Source: Aldrovandia affinis
Lineage: Eukaryota > Chordata > Actinopteri > Notacanthiformes > Halosauridae
Direction: 5' to 3'
Assembly (NCBI GenBank): GCA_029706075.1
Contig: JAINUG010000132.1
Coordinates: 878,001-942,000, forward strand
DNA length: 64,000 nt
Shown here: positions 49,671 to 60,095 of the stretch, in pieces
Layout of the letters: the number at the start of each line of letters is the position of its first letter
Position numbering within the stretch: the first letter of the stretch is position 1
Program-made: the position numbers and the translations under genes
Notes under the pieces: model-generated
The model's input: the letters and a program-made list of their open reading frames with translations, nothing else
Databases searched by the model: none
What the model was told of the DNA's origin: nothing

Positions 49671-50161
49671 AGGACTTTGGCCAATCCTCACTCATTTTAT
49701 GATTTTTATTGTATATATTCAGGATGATTTTATCAATGTTGTTTAGAGGTTTAAAGACTATTGCTATCATTGGGGCTTTTTCAGTTTTTAATTATTATTA
49801 TTTTTCAAGTATGTAATTTTACTGTAGCACTGTCATGATGTAGTGTGAGCTTGTATCATTAGTGTCTGCAAAAATCTAGCTTTATTTTTATCATTTTTTT
49901 GCCACTAAAAAAACCTTAACCTTACTGCAATATTCTGATTAATATTTACATGACACCCTACATAATAAGCAGACTGAACAAATCCCTTTTTTTAATGACA
50001 GAAAATACTGGATATTTTCATATAGTCTGCAAGATAATTTTACATGAATACTGAAGTCACAGAATAAAAATAAATTTAAAAAACATCTTATTATTTATTC
50101 ACTGCAAGTGTTTCTACAATGTTGTGACAATGTCCAAACTGTCATATTTGATGTTGCCTGC
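49671..50161. other. AT-rich DNA, no gene seen
   Basis: Only poly-T runs and short AT simple sequence. Confidence 0.5.
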
Positions 50162-50340
50162 AATACAACCTTACTGCAATGCTGTGAGGTCAGTCATGTG
50201 TATACACATGCCCCCAGCATATTATGGACCAATCAAATACAACCTTACTGCAATGCTGTGAGGTCAGTTATGTGTATGCACATACCCCCAGCATGGTCAT
50301 AATATGGACCAATCAAATACACCCTTACTGCAATGCTGTG
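50162..50340 (+). repeat. Tandem repeat of about 74-80 bp, two and a third units
   Basis: Units start at 50162, 50236 and 50316 with AATACAACCTTACTGCAATG (third unit AATACACCC). Unit 1 holds the perfect 16-base palindrome CATGTGTATACACATG; unit 2 has a diverged version. Unit 2 also gained a six-base insertion that lengthens the second period. Confidence 0.9.
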
Positions 50341-50561
50341 ACTATGCTATGTTCCCAGAGGAATGTTCACCAAACAAAAGCAAGCACTTGTAGACAGGCA
50401 ACTGTAAACTTTGAAATGAATGGAACATGCAAGAAAATAAACAGATTGGGCCCAGAATGCACTGCAATTTTGATCTGCCCCATATTTGTTTTTCTGAAGC
50501 TTTTCTGTTTTCTGTTCTGAAAAAATATTTATCCTGCATGAAACTGCAATTTGGATTATCT

Positions 50562-50573
50562 GCAGCAGGTGGC
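50562..50573 (+). promoter_or_regulatory. CTCF-like core motif
   Basis: GCAGCAGGTGGC followed by AGCA matches the forward CTCF core at 11 of 12 positions. Its orientation is opposite to the sites at 8984 and 32857. Confidence 0.35.
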
Positions 50574-50854
50574 AGCATTTCACCACAAAGATGAAAAGAT
50601 CTTCTTTTACCCCAAAGCTTAAGGTGAAACCAAACACTGGGGAATTAAGGGAGAGATGAAGTGATATAGTGGGAAAACTGACATTATGGATTAAAATATG
50701 TAATAATATGAACAGGTTTAACATAATGGGCAATACAGCATTTTTATCTGGATATAATTTGGGGGAAATAAATGTTGGTGAAAAGTTCTGCTGCCATTTG
50801 TGGCTTGGGTAACTATACTACGGAAGAATGAAAACACAACAGTGTTCCAACCGA

Positions 50855-51175
50855 GAAGGGTTCTGGTGGGTCCATAATGCTGTGGGCCAGATTTTTGAAA
50901 GAATGAGTGATCATCTTTACCCCACGTTATAGAATGTATTTTCTGCAGAAGGCATGTCTTTCGACATAAAAATGCCCCTGTCCAAGGAGCACGAGTTGTT
51001 GCCCAATGGTTTGGGGAAACATGACACTAGCATGATCTAAATGTCATGGCCTTCTCCATCACCAGATCTGAACCCAGTTTATCATTTGTGGGACATTCTG
51101 GAATGGCCCCTCAGACATTGTTCTCCACTTCTGTCAACTAAGCGGGAGTATAGCCCTGTATATTCTCATAAATGA
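50855..51175 (+). mobile_element. Tc1-like transposon remnant
   Basis: The plus strand contains CCATCACCAGATCTGAACCC (SPDLNP region), then a decayed GGGACATTCTGGAATGG. This is the same layout as the copies at 3245 and 59685. Upstream, CATAATGCTGTGGGCC and CATAAAAATGCCCC suggest the catalytic core. The frame is lost throughout, so the copy is inactive. Confidence 0.7.
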
Positions 51176-51703
51176 TCATCCACAAACAAGACATACTATT
51201 CAACACCCAGACATGCATTTATCCCAGCAGTAGCTCATATACAAAGCATGCTGTATAACTGTGAGTACAAATGTTCCCGAATCAGTCTGCCTACCAAATA
51301 ATTCAAATCAAAATTATGCCAGGTTACCACAAACACAATGACCCGTTTGTTTTACAAAAACGAAATAAGCATTATTTAAATGCAACGCTACCCCGTGTTT
51401 ATAATATTCATTCAAATTATTTGGTGAGATAATTAAAGTTTTGGGCTTTACTGTGTAGTCATACTATAAAGGGGTATCAAAATCCTGTTGACATGAGGTC
51501 AGAGGGTACCAGCTGATATATGTAATGATTGAGAGTCTGTGGTCGTTGTTGGTATTTCTGTAGGAAACCCTGAAGTGTCGCACTCTCTGTACTGTATAGT
51601 TTTGGGGTACACAACCCACACTTTAGTGGATGGCATCACAATAAATGATTTTTCCACACCGAGAAAAGCTTCAGCATTCTGAAGATTACTAAAAGCAGAC
51701 TAA
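51176..51703. other. Unique DNA, no gene seen
   Basis: No repeat or coding signal; ends at the TAA duplicated by the MITE. Confidence 0.5.
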
Positions 51704-52298
51704 GGGCCCTATTTTGGTGAATTAGGACGGTGTCAGATGCAAAGCGAAGACGGTGGCGCTTTAGGGCGTGTCTAACGCAATTTTGGTAACTTCGTGACTT
51801 AGGACAATAGCGCACCTCCGGCGCAGTTGTAAAAGAGGTTGGATTAACTTAAAGAAAATACATGTGGGTGTGGTGGGGGTTTGGTTTCATAATGGCCAAT
51901 CAGAACACCTATTTTCTACCCCTTTAAATACCAGTGTGCTAACGCTATAGCAGATTTCACTCGCATGGATGACAGTTTTGCACGCTGCACCAGGAGCGCT
52001 TCTCAAAAGAAGGTGCGGGAGGTGCGGAAAAGTTGGTCGAAAAGTCGAATCAGAGGGGGAAAACAAGGCGCGTATTAATTTGTTATTTTCATAATTTGAG
52101 TTTATATTTTGAGACCTACATTGTTAAAAGAATGTGTTTTATTTTACCATCTATTTTTTCCTTATATATAGGCTTTTCAACTTCAAAAACAACGTTTCTT
52201 TTCTTCAACGGGAAATATTCCGTTTGCGACAGACAAAACTGTCAATTCGCCTGCGCTAGGGCATAACGCCGCTTAGCGCCGGCACGAAAATAGGGCCC
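51704..52298. mobile_element. PIF/Harbinger-type MITE, complete, with TAA target duplication
   Basis: The 595-bp element begins GGGCCCTATTTT and ends with the perfect inverse AAAATAGGGCCC. It is flanked on both sides by TAA (51701-51703 and 52299-52301), the 3-bp target duplication typical of PIF/Harbinger elements. Subterminal GGCGC-rich motifs (GGTGGCGCTTTAGGGCG on the left, GCTTAGCGCCGG on the right) are also partly inverted. It encodes no transposase. Intact ends and a matching duplication suggest a fairly recent insertion. Confidence 0.92.
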
Positions 52299-52351
52299 TA
52301 AGAGTGCGGATGCTTAACATTCCCAAGCCATGGTGCTATATCTCTTTACAG

Positions 52352-52363
52352 CCACTAGGGTGC
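52352..52363 (+). promoter_or_regulatory. CTCF-like core motif (weaker)
   Basis: CCACTAGGGTGC followed by AG matches the forward CTCF core at 11 of 12 positions. It lies just outside the MITE. Confidence 0.3.
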
Positions 52364-52854
52364 AGTAAAGATTAAATGTGCTGACCGGTTACAACAAATT
52401 CTGAGATAACAATAATCATGTAGACATAGTTCCTTTGGGAAAATGACCGTGTTTATCTTTAATGTGGTGACACTAACTCAAAAAATGTTTATTTATCCTA
52501 TGTAAGCTTTCCCTGCCCCGACAAGTGTGAATGTTTTTTTAATATATTATTATATTTGAACAAAAAAAGCTAAACTAATTTTGAATTGACATTGGCTTGA
52601 AGCTAACCTAAAGTGTGTCACTATTTCTGTTCTAATAACTGTGGATGTTGCCCTTCAGAGCAGTTTGAGACAGTTTTGAGACAGGAAGGGAACAAAAGAT
52701 GGAAGCACCTGGGCACATGAGGGACAGGAAGTAGAGGCAAAGCAGAGGCGACCACACGCATGCGGCTGAGTCATTAATTAAGCATATAACATCCCAGCAT
52801 GCATAGGGTCATGTATAAAAATGTTGGATGTGCTTATAGTTATGGTTAGTGTGC

Positions 52855-52990
52855 CTGCAAAAGGAGACTTTGGTGACTTTTAAAGAGGGGGTAGCTGGGG
52901 TAAAATTTGACGGGAGTTTCAGCGACCATCCAAGACAGTCGATGTTTCACAAGCAACAGTGTCTAAGGTGATGTCAGCCTGGAACTCATG
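52855..52990 (+). mobile_element. Tc1-like transposase N-terminal HTH fragment
   Basis: From 52932 the plus strand encodes KTVDVSQATVSKVMSAW, the helix-turn-helix signature of Tc1-like transposases (xxxVSxATVSKVxxA). Upstream DNA (GGAGACTTTGGTGACTTTTAAAG) fits the preceding part of the same ORF in another frame. The frame ends soon after. Together with the C-terminal pieces elsewhere this shows repeated Tc1 insertion and decay. Confidence 0.75.
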
Positions 52991-53027
52991 AGAACTCAAG
53001 AAATATATACTAACTTTTCTTTCCCTG

Positions 53028-53190
53028 TGTTACAGGTATGCTATGCAGCTGCCAACAATGATGTCTATCGCTGTATTACTGCACTGATCTCTTGCGCGCA
53101 CAATGATTGATCTAACCATGTGTACATGCACGTCTTGTAAGTCGCTCTGGATAAGTGCCTAAAATGCCTAAAATGTCAATGTAAATGTAG
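53028..53190 (+). mobile_element. L2-clade LINE 3' end (family C, copy 2)
   Basis: Homologous to the minus-strand copy at 30341-30490 (ATGTCTATCGCTGTATTACT in both). It ends with GTCGCTCTGGATAAG, then a degenerate AAAATGCCTAAAATG stretch and a GTCAATGTAAATGTAG tail. No tRNA-like head is seen. Confidence 0.75.
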
Positions 53191-54123
53191 AGGGAGCCAT
53201 GGGGAAGTGCGTACTGAAGGATCACATTAATTTGAAGCGCAAGGCAAAACGAGGGAGCGACCACAGACCAGCTGACCACATATAGGGTGAGAGAAATATC
53301 TCACTGCTTCATGAAACAGTGTTGGCCAACACCTATTAAGTGATGTTACGTTGTTTACATTTTTCACTACTCCTGGCATGCAGGGAGAACTGACTGCGAC
53401 TTCATCTCCATGCCATCTCCATGGAAATCTAGAAGAAGACAGGATTCCTGGGACTCACTGGAGCCATTGATGTCATGCACATCTCTATTCCTGTACCCAC
53501 TCTCCATTGTAATCACTATATAGATAGATAGATAGATAATTTATTTAATACAGGAAATGTGTTGCAACAGTCTGTACAAAAGCCTCACATAAATTACATA
53601 AATACAAATATACACACCACTATTACATATACATACATTAAATATGCGCCCACATGGGTGCATCCACATTTTTGCCAACATACACAGTCATATTAATCTA
53701 CACATGATCATTACCGAGGTGTTTTGTTCAGTGATGCTATGGCAGAGGGGACAAAACTCCTGCCAAAGCGTGCCCGTTTCCAGGCAAGGGTTCTGTATCT
53801 GCGACCTGATGGAAGTAGTGTGAAGAATGGGTTGAAGATATCAATAGGGTGTCCCATGGCAGCAAGCGGTAATGCACGCCATACTACCTGGACATACAGT
53901 ATACACGTCTGCCAGGATCATCACATGATACGCAGCATGTTACACGATAACAGACCTTAGAGAAAAGCCTTACGCCGCATCACACCAGCAGTCGCAGAAA
54001 AGTGCAAGGGGAGACAACAAGTACTTTCACATGGGTGACATTAAAATTGGCCCTGTGGTCAACGGCGCTGCTTGTGTTCTACACAATTGAATTTTAAGGG
54101 AGGAAGGACTGCCTGGAGACACC
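53191..54123. other. Noncoding DNA with (TAGA)n; possible old repeat
   Basis: (TAGA)n at 53518-53538. 53700-53880 (AGAGGGGACAAAACTCCTGCC, GCGACCTGATGG) resembles a widespread vertebrate interspersed repeat, but I cannot name the family. No gene is supported. Confidence 0.4.
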
Positions 54124-54225
54124 ATGGAGACGGATGACCCCTTCTCGGGAGCGCAGATGAAGATGCAAGAGGAACAAGCACAAGCCAGGAGGGGGCTAAA
54201 TCGTGCCCCCTCCCCTTTAGGCTGA
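54124..54225 (+). CDS. 33-codon small ORF with good start context (doubtful)
   Basis: The context CACCATGG is an optimal vertebrate start, with an upstream in-frame stop at 54088. It opens a 33-codon frame beginning METDDPFSGAQMKMQEEQ, an acidic, Gln/Glu-rich composition unlike the surrounding noncoding DNA. I do not recognise it. It might be a first coding exon that continues by splicing, a processed-pseudogene scrap or chance. No matching GT donor is obvious inside the frame, and the minus strand is open too. Confidence 0.2.
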   Translation: METDDPFSGAQMKMQEEQAQARRGLNRAPSPLG

Positions 54226-56497
54226 CCCATAGATTTGAGCTGAACTGTAAAACTGGCAGATTAAAGATCAAGTGCAATAAAACTGAGCAATAACAAGACA
54301 GAAATGTTTGTGCTTGCATTGTTATAAAGGTTAGGTTATGTTTTTCAGTTAGCCATTGCCATGATGAAAGCACAGATTTATTTCCTCAAAATTCCATGTA
54401 AGACATGTGCTAGCTAATTCATCCTGGGTCTGCCCGTAATTCCTGGTGAACTCCGACCTCTCGACGGCCTTTCAGGGCGATGGCAATCCAAGAGAGTATT
54501 TGAATAGTAGGGAGCAGCTCACCAGTTAAAGATGTTGCGGATTACAATACATTGAACCTACAGTGCAACTCCAAAATCGCACGGTTTCAACAGTCAGCTG
54601 TTGTGATCTGCTATTGGGTGAACGATTGAAATACTCAAATTGCACTTTTGTTTGTTTGAGCAAGTCTGTAGGCACATGATGAGCTGCGTGCACCATTAGA
54701 GTAACAACATGGGGAAATGAGGCTAAGTTGCGGATGGATATCCCTTTGACGTAAACATGGCTTGGATAGCATGTAAAACTGGCAAATAGGCAGATTCTCC
54801 TGCAGTGTGCATTTAATGTAAATGGCTCTATTTATTTTTTTATATATAAAATTATGATCCTGACATTATAAATCATTATTAGCTGCCAATTGCAAACATG
54901 CATTTCTTATCTTGATAGTGTTTCATTTCTCTTTGCTAAAAAAAACATTTAAAAAAGTGACTAGAAGTCACTTTTCAAAGTGAAGTTCCCAAACATATTT
55001 AATAGGCAAGTTTTAAGGCATCTGTGTTTTTTTGTCCTGTGGTCTGTTGCAATGAAATGAACTGTGAAATGGGTTTCTGTCTCTTCTCTTGTGTGAGATT
55101 TGCAGATGAATAGGCTGTGGCTGGGAGAGGTGAGGAGGCCTGACCCCAGGTCACACAGCATACAAATGCTTTTTAGAGAGGGGAGGGGGGAAGGGGGAGG
55201 CCCAGCCGTTTGTGGGCGGGGTTTCAGTAGCCTCCATTTTGCAGGCAGATGAGGACTGGCCTGATCTCAACTTTGTGCTGATTCACAGGCGGACGGGTAA
55301 ATGTTCGCAGTAACAGCGCTGCCTCACGTGTTCCTTTTAATGCAATTTGTGCTTTTAACAGGTTTGTTTGTTTCTGGCGCTGTATCGGAACCAAATAAAC
55401 CTACTTTACACATTCAGTTTCCTCCTCACAAAAAAGACGAACTATAAAATAAAGCGTCAATGCATATTTGAGACAATGCTGAGACACTTGAGCGTGACGG
55501 CCTGGAGCTACGTCTGACCCCTCTGAGGTGAGAGAGACCTTCTCCATCTGCAGGAGCCATATATGTACAGAAAAGAAAAAAAACGGGCTTTTCAGATGTC
55601 TGATATATTATGGTATATGAATATTTCAATAAATATAAAGTGTGTGTGTGTGTGTGTAGTTAGTAGCATCAAAAAAGGGAGATTTGTGAGGGAAATACTT
55701 TGCAGCAAATTGCCTACATCTGGCGGGTGTCTGGAAACAAAGCATTGCACTGTGAGACTTGGGGTATGAGGTGTACTCAATAGCTGTTCATTAGAATCAT
55801 ACCTGAATTCTGTAGACTGCTAATCTTCCTTGTGCTCAGGGCACATTCATATCTAGTTTGTTTGACTGTTTGCTGCAATTTGAAGTTCGGGTTTGTTGGT
55901 AAAAACAATTGACTTCCACAGCAGAGGGATTATCTCTGTAAATGTGGAACTGGTGCCAAAACATTGTGCAGTATGAATGGAAATGCTTTCAAGTTTATCT
56001 GGAAATGAAAGCCTGCACATTTTCAAGAAAACGGCTAAATTGAAAACTTGCAGTGTGAAACCCATAGACCTCTGATCTGCCTGTAGTGTACTAAAACATT
56101 TGCAATGTGAATTAAAGTTCAACTGACTTTCCCTCATTGTAAAGACAGACTTAAAGAAAAAGGCTTATTTTAGACTGCACTAGGATGCAAATCATTTCTT
56201 GGTGTGAAAGCATTTACATATGAAATTAAATACCTGAAAGGGACAACTAGGATAGATGGATATATAGATAGTGGCCAATTACCTGGTTTTGTTATGGAAG
56301 GGTTAAGTAGACAGTTCTGCTTAGTGATGGATGAATGAGGCATCATGACACAAACATGGGTGGAGCTAATACATGCTACCAGGAACTCAACAATTTGAAC
56401 CAATCACTGTGATTGATTAGTTGTGAAGAACAAAACATTTTGATTGGTTCAAACAAGTCTGTTTTTTGGTGTCAGCCACCGATTTTTGGTGTCATGA
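54226..56497. other. Noncoding DNA with G-rich tract and (GT)n
   Basis: 55168-55200 has several G-runs (GGGGAGGGGGGAAGGGGGAGG) and is followed by GTGGGCGGGGT (Sp1/KLF-like). (GT)n lies at 55640-55658. No coding frame was recognised. Confidence 0.4.
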
Positions 56498-57362
56498 GGC
56501 GTGTTTCCACCAAAAATTGCCAGGAACTTGTAGTCGCAGGAACTTTTTTTTTAATAGGTTCCTTCAATCCATTACGTCTGCGTTTCCACAGGGGTCTAAA
56601 GAAACGCGAAGATTAGGCAAATTAGTCCGCTGACGCATGTTATTATTCTTCTTCGTGCGCCAATTAATGACAATTTCAGTTTTTCAATTTAAGTTATTTC
56701 ACTAAATCTTTATTCAAAAATTTCACAAAATACATTTTAGATTCAGTACGCCTTAGGCAATTTAACTAGGGTGGTCTTATGCCTTAATTAATTTAATAAA
56801 ACAATTTAAGATTGCTAATTTTCTTTTTATTTAATTCGGTCGCGTTTCTAAAAACCTGCCTCCCAGAAAGGCATTTGTTGTATACTTTCTTTTTAGTTTG
56901 CTCCATTGATTTATAGATAGATTTTCCGTAGATCTTTCCAACTGGTTTGCTAATGCCGATTTTAAAAATGGCGGTTGAAACAGAACGCAGCCTCCAATCA
57001 GGCTGACAACCAGGGCCTGGTAGAGACACGGGTTTCGAACCGCGTCCCTGACACGCAGCGCATACCACACCGGACCGGCCAAAGTGTGGTGCGTTAGACC
57101 GCTACGCTATCCGCCAGCCCCCCGCATCGAGCCTTTTACCATACTCGACCAATCAGAAATGTTCAGGGCTGCAATCCCCACCACCGAAAGTTCCGCAACA
57201 TCGAAAAGACCCACCTCTTGACTAGGAACATTTTGGGGGGTAAATAAGTCCCCCAAGCTACATTCTGATGCTGGTTGCTGCTACTTCCGTTTCCTGATAT
57301 GAAGATAATTACCATAAAGGTCCCAAGTTCCTGGGAAAAGTTCCTGCGGTGGAAACGTGCCT
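56498..57362. mobile_element. Inverted-repeat DNA element (about 865 bp) with a nested SINE head
   Basis: The left end GGCGTGTTTCCACC and right end GGTGGAAACGTGCC are inverse with two mismatches. AGGAACTT and AAGTTCC motifs repeat just inside both ends. The interior has a 91-codon minus-strand frame with no clear domain, interrupted by a tRNA-SINE head at 57001-57122. Ends of the GTTTCCACC type are common on fish nonautonomous transposons. A target duplication was not confirmed, so the superfamily (PIF/Harbinger or hAT) is left open. Confidence 0.7.
57001..57122 (-). repeat. SINE family B, subfamily I, head only (copy 6)
   Basis: On the minus strand there is a consensus box A TAGCGTAGCGG and a consensus box B GGTTCGAAACC, in a head matching those at 21786-22189 and 37971-38312. 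The sequence stops before the core and tail. Both pol III promoter boxes are perfect, so it could be mistaken for a tRNA gene, but the spacing and arms do not make a tRNA cloverleaf. Head-only copies are unusual for a SINE primed from its 3' end. Confidence 0.75.
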
Positions 57363-58435
57363 ATGATATCTAATTCCGCCATCACTAGTTCTACTATTGA
57401 TACAAACCATTTACATAGAGCAGAGGGCTGAACTTTGAGAGATGGAACTAGTAACAGACAAAACCAAGAATAAAGGATTGTTTACAGTCCCAATGCAGAA
57501 TTGGGGTCTATTCCATTTAAATTCAGTCCAAATCAAATCATTCATTGGAAAATCCTCATAGAACATTATGGGCATGTTTCAATTCATAAAATTCATTTCA
57601 AATAATTTCCTGACTTGACAATTTTTTTATGGAGTTGACCCCATCCCTGGGAAAAAGGCATAAAATCTGTCTTTTCTTAGTTTTTATCATCTCAATTACT
57701 AATGTAATACATTTGATTTATGCACAATTGCACATCAACTCAGGGAGCAGTAATAATGACTGTTTACACATTCATCCATTTTATTCTGTCTTCACAATAT
57801 GTCAATCATATATTGTTTACCAGTAACAGTATATAATTGATCAACTATTAAAATAAAATAAATACTCAATCAGAAATTTCCACTCTGATTTCCCTTATCA
57901 GGAAATATAAAATATTAACATAAATACAGAGGGCATGTACAAGCGATGGTTAGACAGAGATTTGTACACGTCCGTATTTCTCCCATTATTAAAAGATTTC
58001 CCCACACACCATCTTTGTTTTATTAATAAATGTAATCGCAAGCATGGAATCCTTTTGGATCTTTATTGATGCTTGATGTTTCTCCAACACACCTGTCCTA
58101 GAGGCTGTTGCTCAGGTGTGCAAGCATTTCTCTTTCAAAGTATTTCTTCCATTGTCGGAAACCTCTAATCTCATCCATTCCGTTAACACAATCATTTCTT
58201 GTGTTGCACCAAGCTCATTGTGATTGGCCTCCACAGTATCACCACTTAATTACACTAACTTAACTAGTTTAGTTTTCAGCTAATGTGGCTTTAGAGGCCT
58301 GTGGCAGATTTCAGCTGAATTTCAGGCTACAAATTTCACAACGTGTTAAAAGATACTGGCAGTTGGTGTATCCTTCTTTCTTTACGTGTTCCCAGTCTCA
58401 GAGAGGACACTCAAAGCAAATGATCCAGAGGGGTC
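57363..58435. other. AT-rich DNA, no gene seen
   Basis: No recognisable repeat or frame. Confidence 0.5.
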
Positions 58436-58631
58436 TTAATGCACATCTTGTAAGTCGCTCTGGATAAGAGCGTCTGCTAAATGGTTCTGTGTGGCTCAAT
58501 AGGTAGAGCACGGCGTTGGCAACGCTTAGGTTGTGGGTTCGATTCCCATTGGGGCCACATATACTGAAAAATGTATGCACTGTAAATCGCCATATATTAT
58601 TATGTTATAAATGCTTAAAATGTAAAATGTA
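58436..58631 (+). mobile_element. L2-clade LINE 3' tail split by a SINE
   Basis: TGTAAGTCGCTCTGGATAAG and GCGTCTGCTAAATG (58449-58483) are the L2-type stem-loop end. The tail resumes at 58608 with AAATGCTTAAAATGTAAAATG. The two halves together match family C at 30341-30490 across the junction. The SINE at 58484-58607 fills the gap. Confidence 0.8.
58484..58607 (+). repeat. SINE family A (copy 3), nested, lacking its stem-loop tail
   Basis: Head GGTTCTGTGTGGCTCAATAGG (box A), GGGTTCGATTCCC (box B), then CATATACTGAAAAATGTATG. It is flanked by TAAATG on both sides (58478-58483 and 58608-58613), the likely target duplication. After CTGTAAATCGC the copy jumps directly to CATATATTATTATG, so the stem-loop and GTCTGCTAAATGG present in copies 1 and 2 have been deleted. 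Confidence 0.85.
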
Positions 58632-58850
58632 GGGGTTAATTAAAGGAGGGAGTAAGAGGTGCATGGTTTAAACCAGGAGGAGCAGGTGAGGATGAGGAAC
58701 CCTTGTACCCTCCAACAGCAAACCTGCAAAACACCCCCACAAAGCATGGGACATCAGCATTCATCTACAAAGTGGGAAATCGGGACACTGCTGGACAGCT
58801 TCTCCTGTCCCTCAATCTATCACTTCCTCTCCCTCCCTCCCTCTGCTGCA

Positions 58851-58852
<2 letters not shown>
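58632..58852. other. Unique DNA, no gene seen
   Basis: Nothing notable before the CT repeat. Confidence 0.5.

Positions 58853-58887
<35 letters not shown>
58853..58887. repeat. (CT)n microsatellite
   Basis: A pure CT run of about 35 bases. Confidence 0.95.
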
Positions 58888-58891
<4 letters not shown>

Positions 58892-59684
58892 GACAACCCG
58901 GGTCATTACGCCTATATCTTTATCACACCATATAACTTAACAAACATGAATAAGTCGTGCGGTATCACTTTCCTTCAAAATGTAAATGACCTACTTTGAG
59001 ACCAACTAATAGTGAGTGTAGGATAGTCCACCTGTGATCTGTTGTCTCTTGACAGCTGATATACCCATATTTCTGTCACGTTGTGGGTCACACATGACCT
59101 TTATTGTGAATCGGGACTGAGTCAGAGCAACGTGAACCACCATGCTGTTTAGTAGCATTAAATATGCACACAGATCCTGGTTTATGGGCTACATCTGACA
59201 CTTGGGTTTGAAGGTATTAAGGACGTGGATGATAATGTAATGCATCACCGACTAACCTCCATTACAACCAGGAATCCATGCCAGGTCTCACACTGTCTAT
59301 CTTTACAAACAACAAGTACTACTGACCACAGTAATACTATTAGTATTACTTCTGTGTCCTGCAGGATTCGTTTGCCACTCTGTGCTCCTCTGAGCATATT
59401 GCACATTTAAAAATATCAGATTTATTTGAAATGTATTGTACCCTGGGTATTCCTCTGAAAGAATGATCACTAGTTCACCCAACTGTTCATCCAGTAATGC
59501 ATTGCTCCAGAAAAGGCATTGCTTCAACGGAATCGAAAGGATTGATGATGGCACATTCCAAGATGCATCTTGGGGCTCAACTAACACATATTGCTGTATA
59601 CTTGACACAGCATGGCCATGTGTACACGAGAGGCCAAATGAGGGCGCCACAAAAAGCTATCAGCTGTGCTGCTCCATTGTTTGA
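58888..59684. other. Noncoding DNA, possibly part of a Tc1 copy at its right end
   Basis: 59440-59684 may belong to the adjacent Tc1-like element, but no family motif is readable there. The rest is unremarkable. Confidence 0.4.
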
Positions 59685-60095
59685 GTATAGTGGCATAGTG
59701 TCTGGAGCTCTACTGGAGGGATGCAACACCAATTCCATCATTTGGTGTTTTTTTGATGGTGGTGGAAAACGCTATCTCAGGCACTGCTACCGAATATCCC
59801 ATAAGCGTTCAATTGAGTTGAGATCTGGTGACTGAGATGGCCATGGCATATGGGATATATCGATTTCATGCTCATCAAACCATTCATTCACTGGTGCCCT
59901 GTGGATGGAGGCATTGTCATCCTGGAAGAGATCACCCCCATCATGATATACATTTTTCACCATAGGACTAATGTTGTCACTCATAATGTCTTTGTATTCA
60001 TTGGCATTTCCCTTGCCCTCTAAGGCATTGAGTGGACCTAAACCATGCCAGGACAATGCATCCCACACCCTAACAGAGCCATCAGTATCCCTCAT
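59685..60095 (-). mobile_element. Tc1-like transposon remnant (transposase core to C-terminus)
   Basis: The minus strand is open for 102 codons. It reads, in order, ALSWHGLGPLNALEGKGNAN, a DDNASIHRAPVNEWFDEHEI segment and WPSQSPDLNSIERLWDIR. The second holds the second catalytic Asp of the DDE domain (FQDDNAxxHxA); the third is the SPDLNPIExLWD motif with the last acidic residue. The N-terminal DNA-binding part is missing, and a stop follows the third motif, so it is inactive. It is the best-preserved Tc1 piece in the window and the reference for the copies at 3245, 45905 and 50855. Confidence 0.9.

Noticed and set aside
57001-57122. A tRNA gene call
   Set aside because: The pol III boxes are consensus, but the sequence belongs to a SINE family and does not make a tRNA cloverleaf. 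The same holds for the heads at 45958, 21786, 45013 and 58484.
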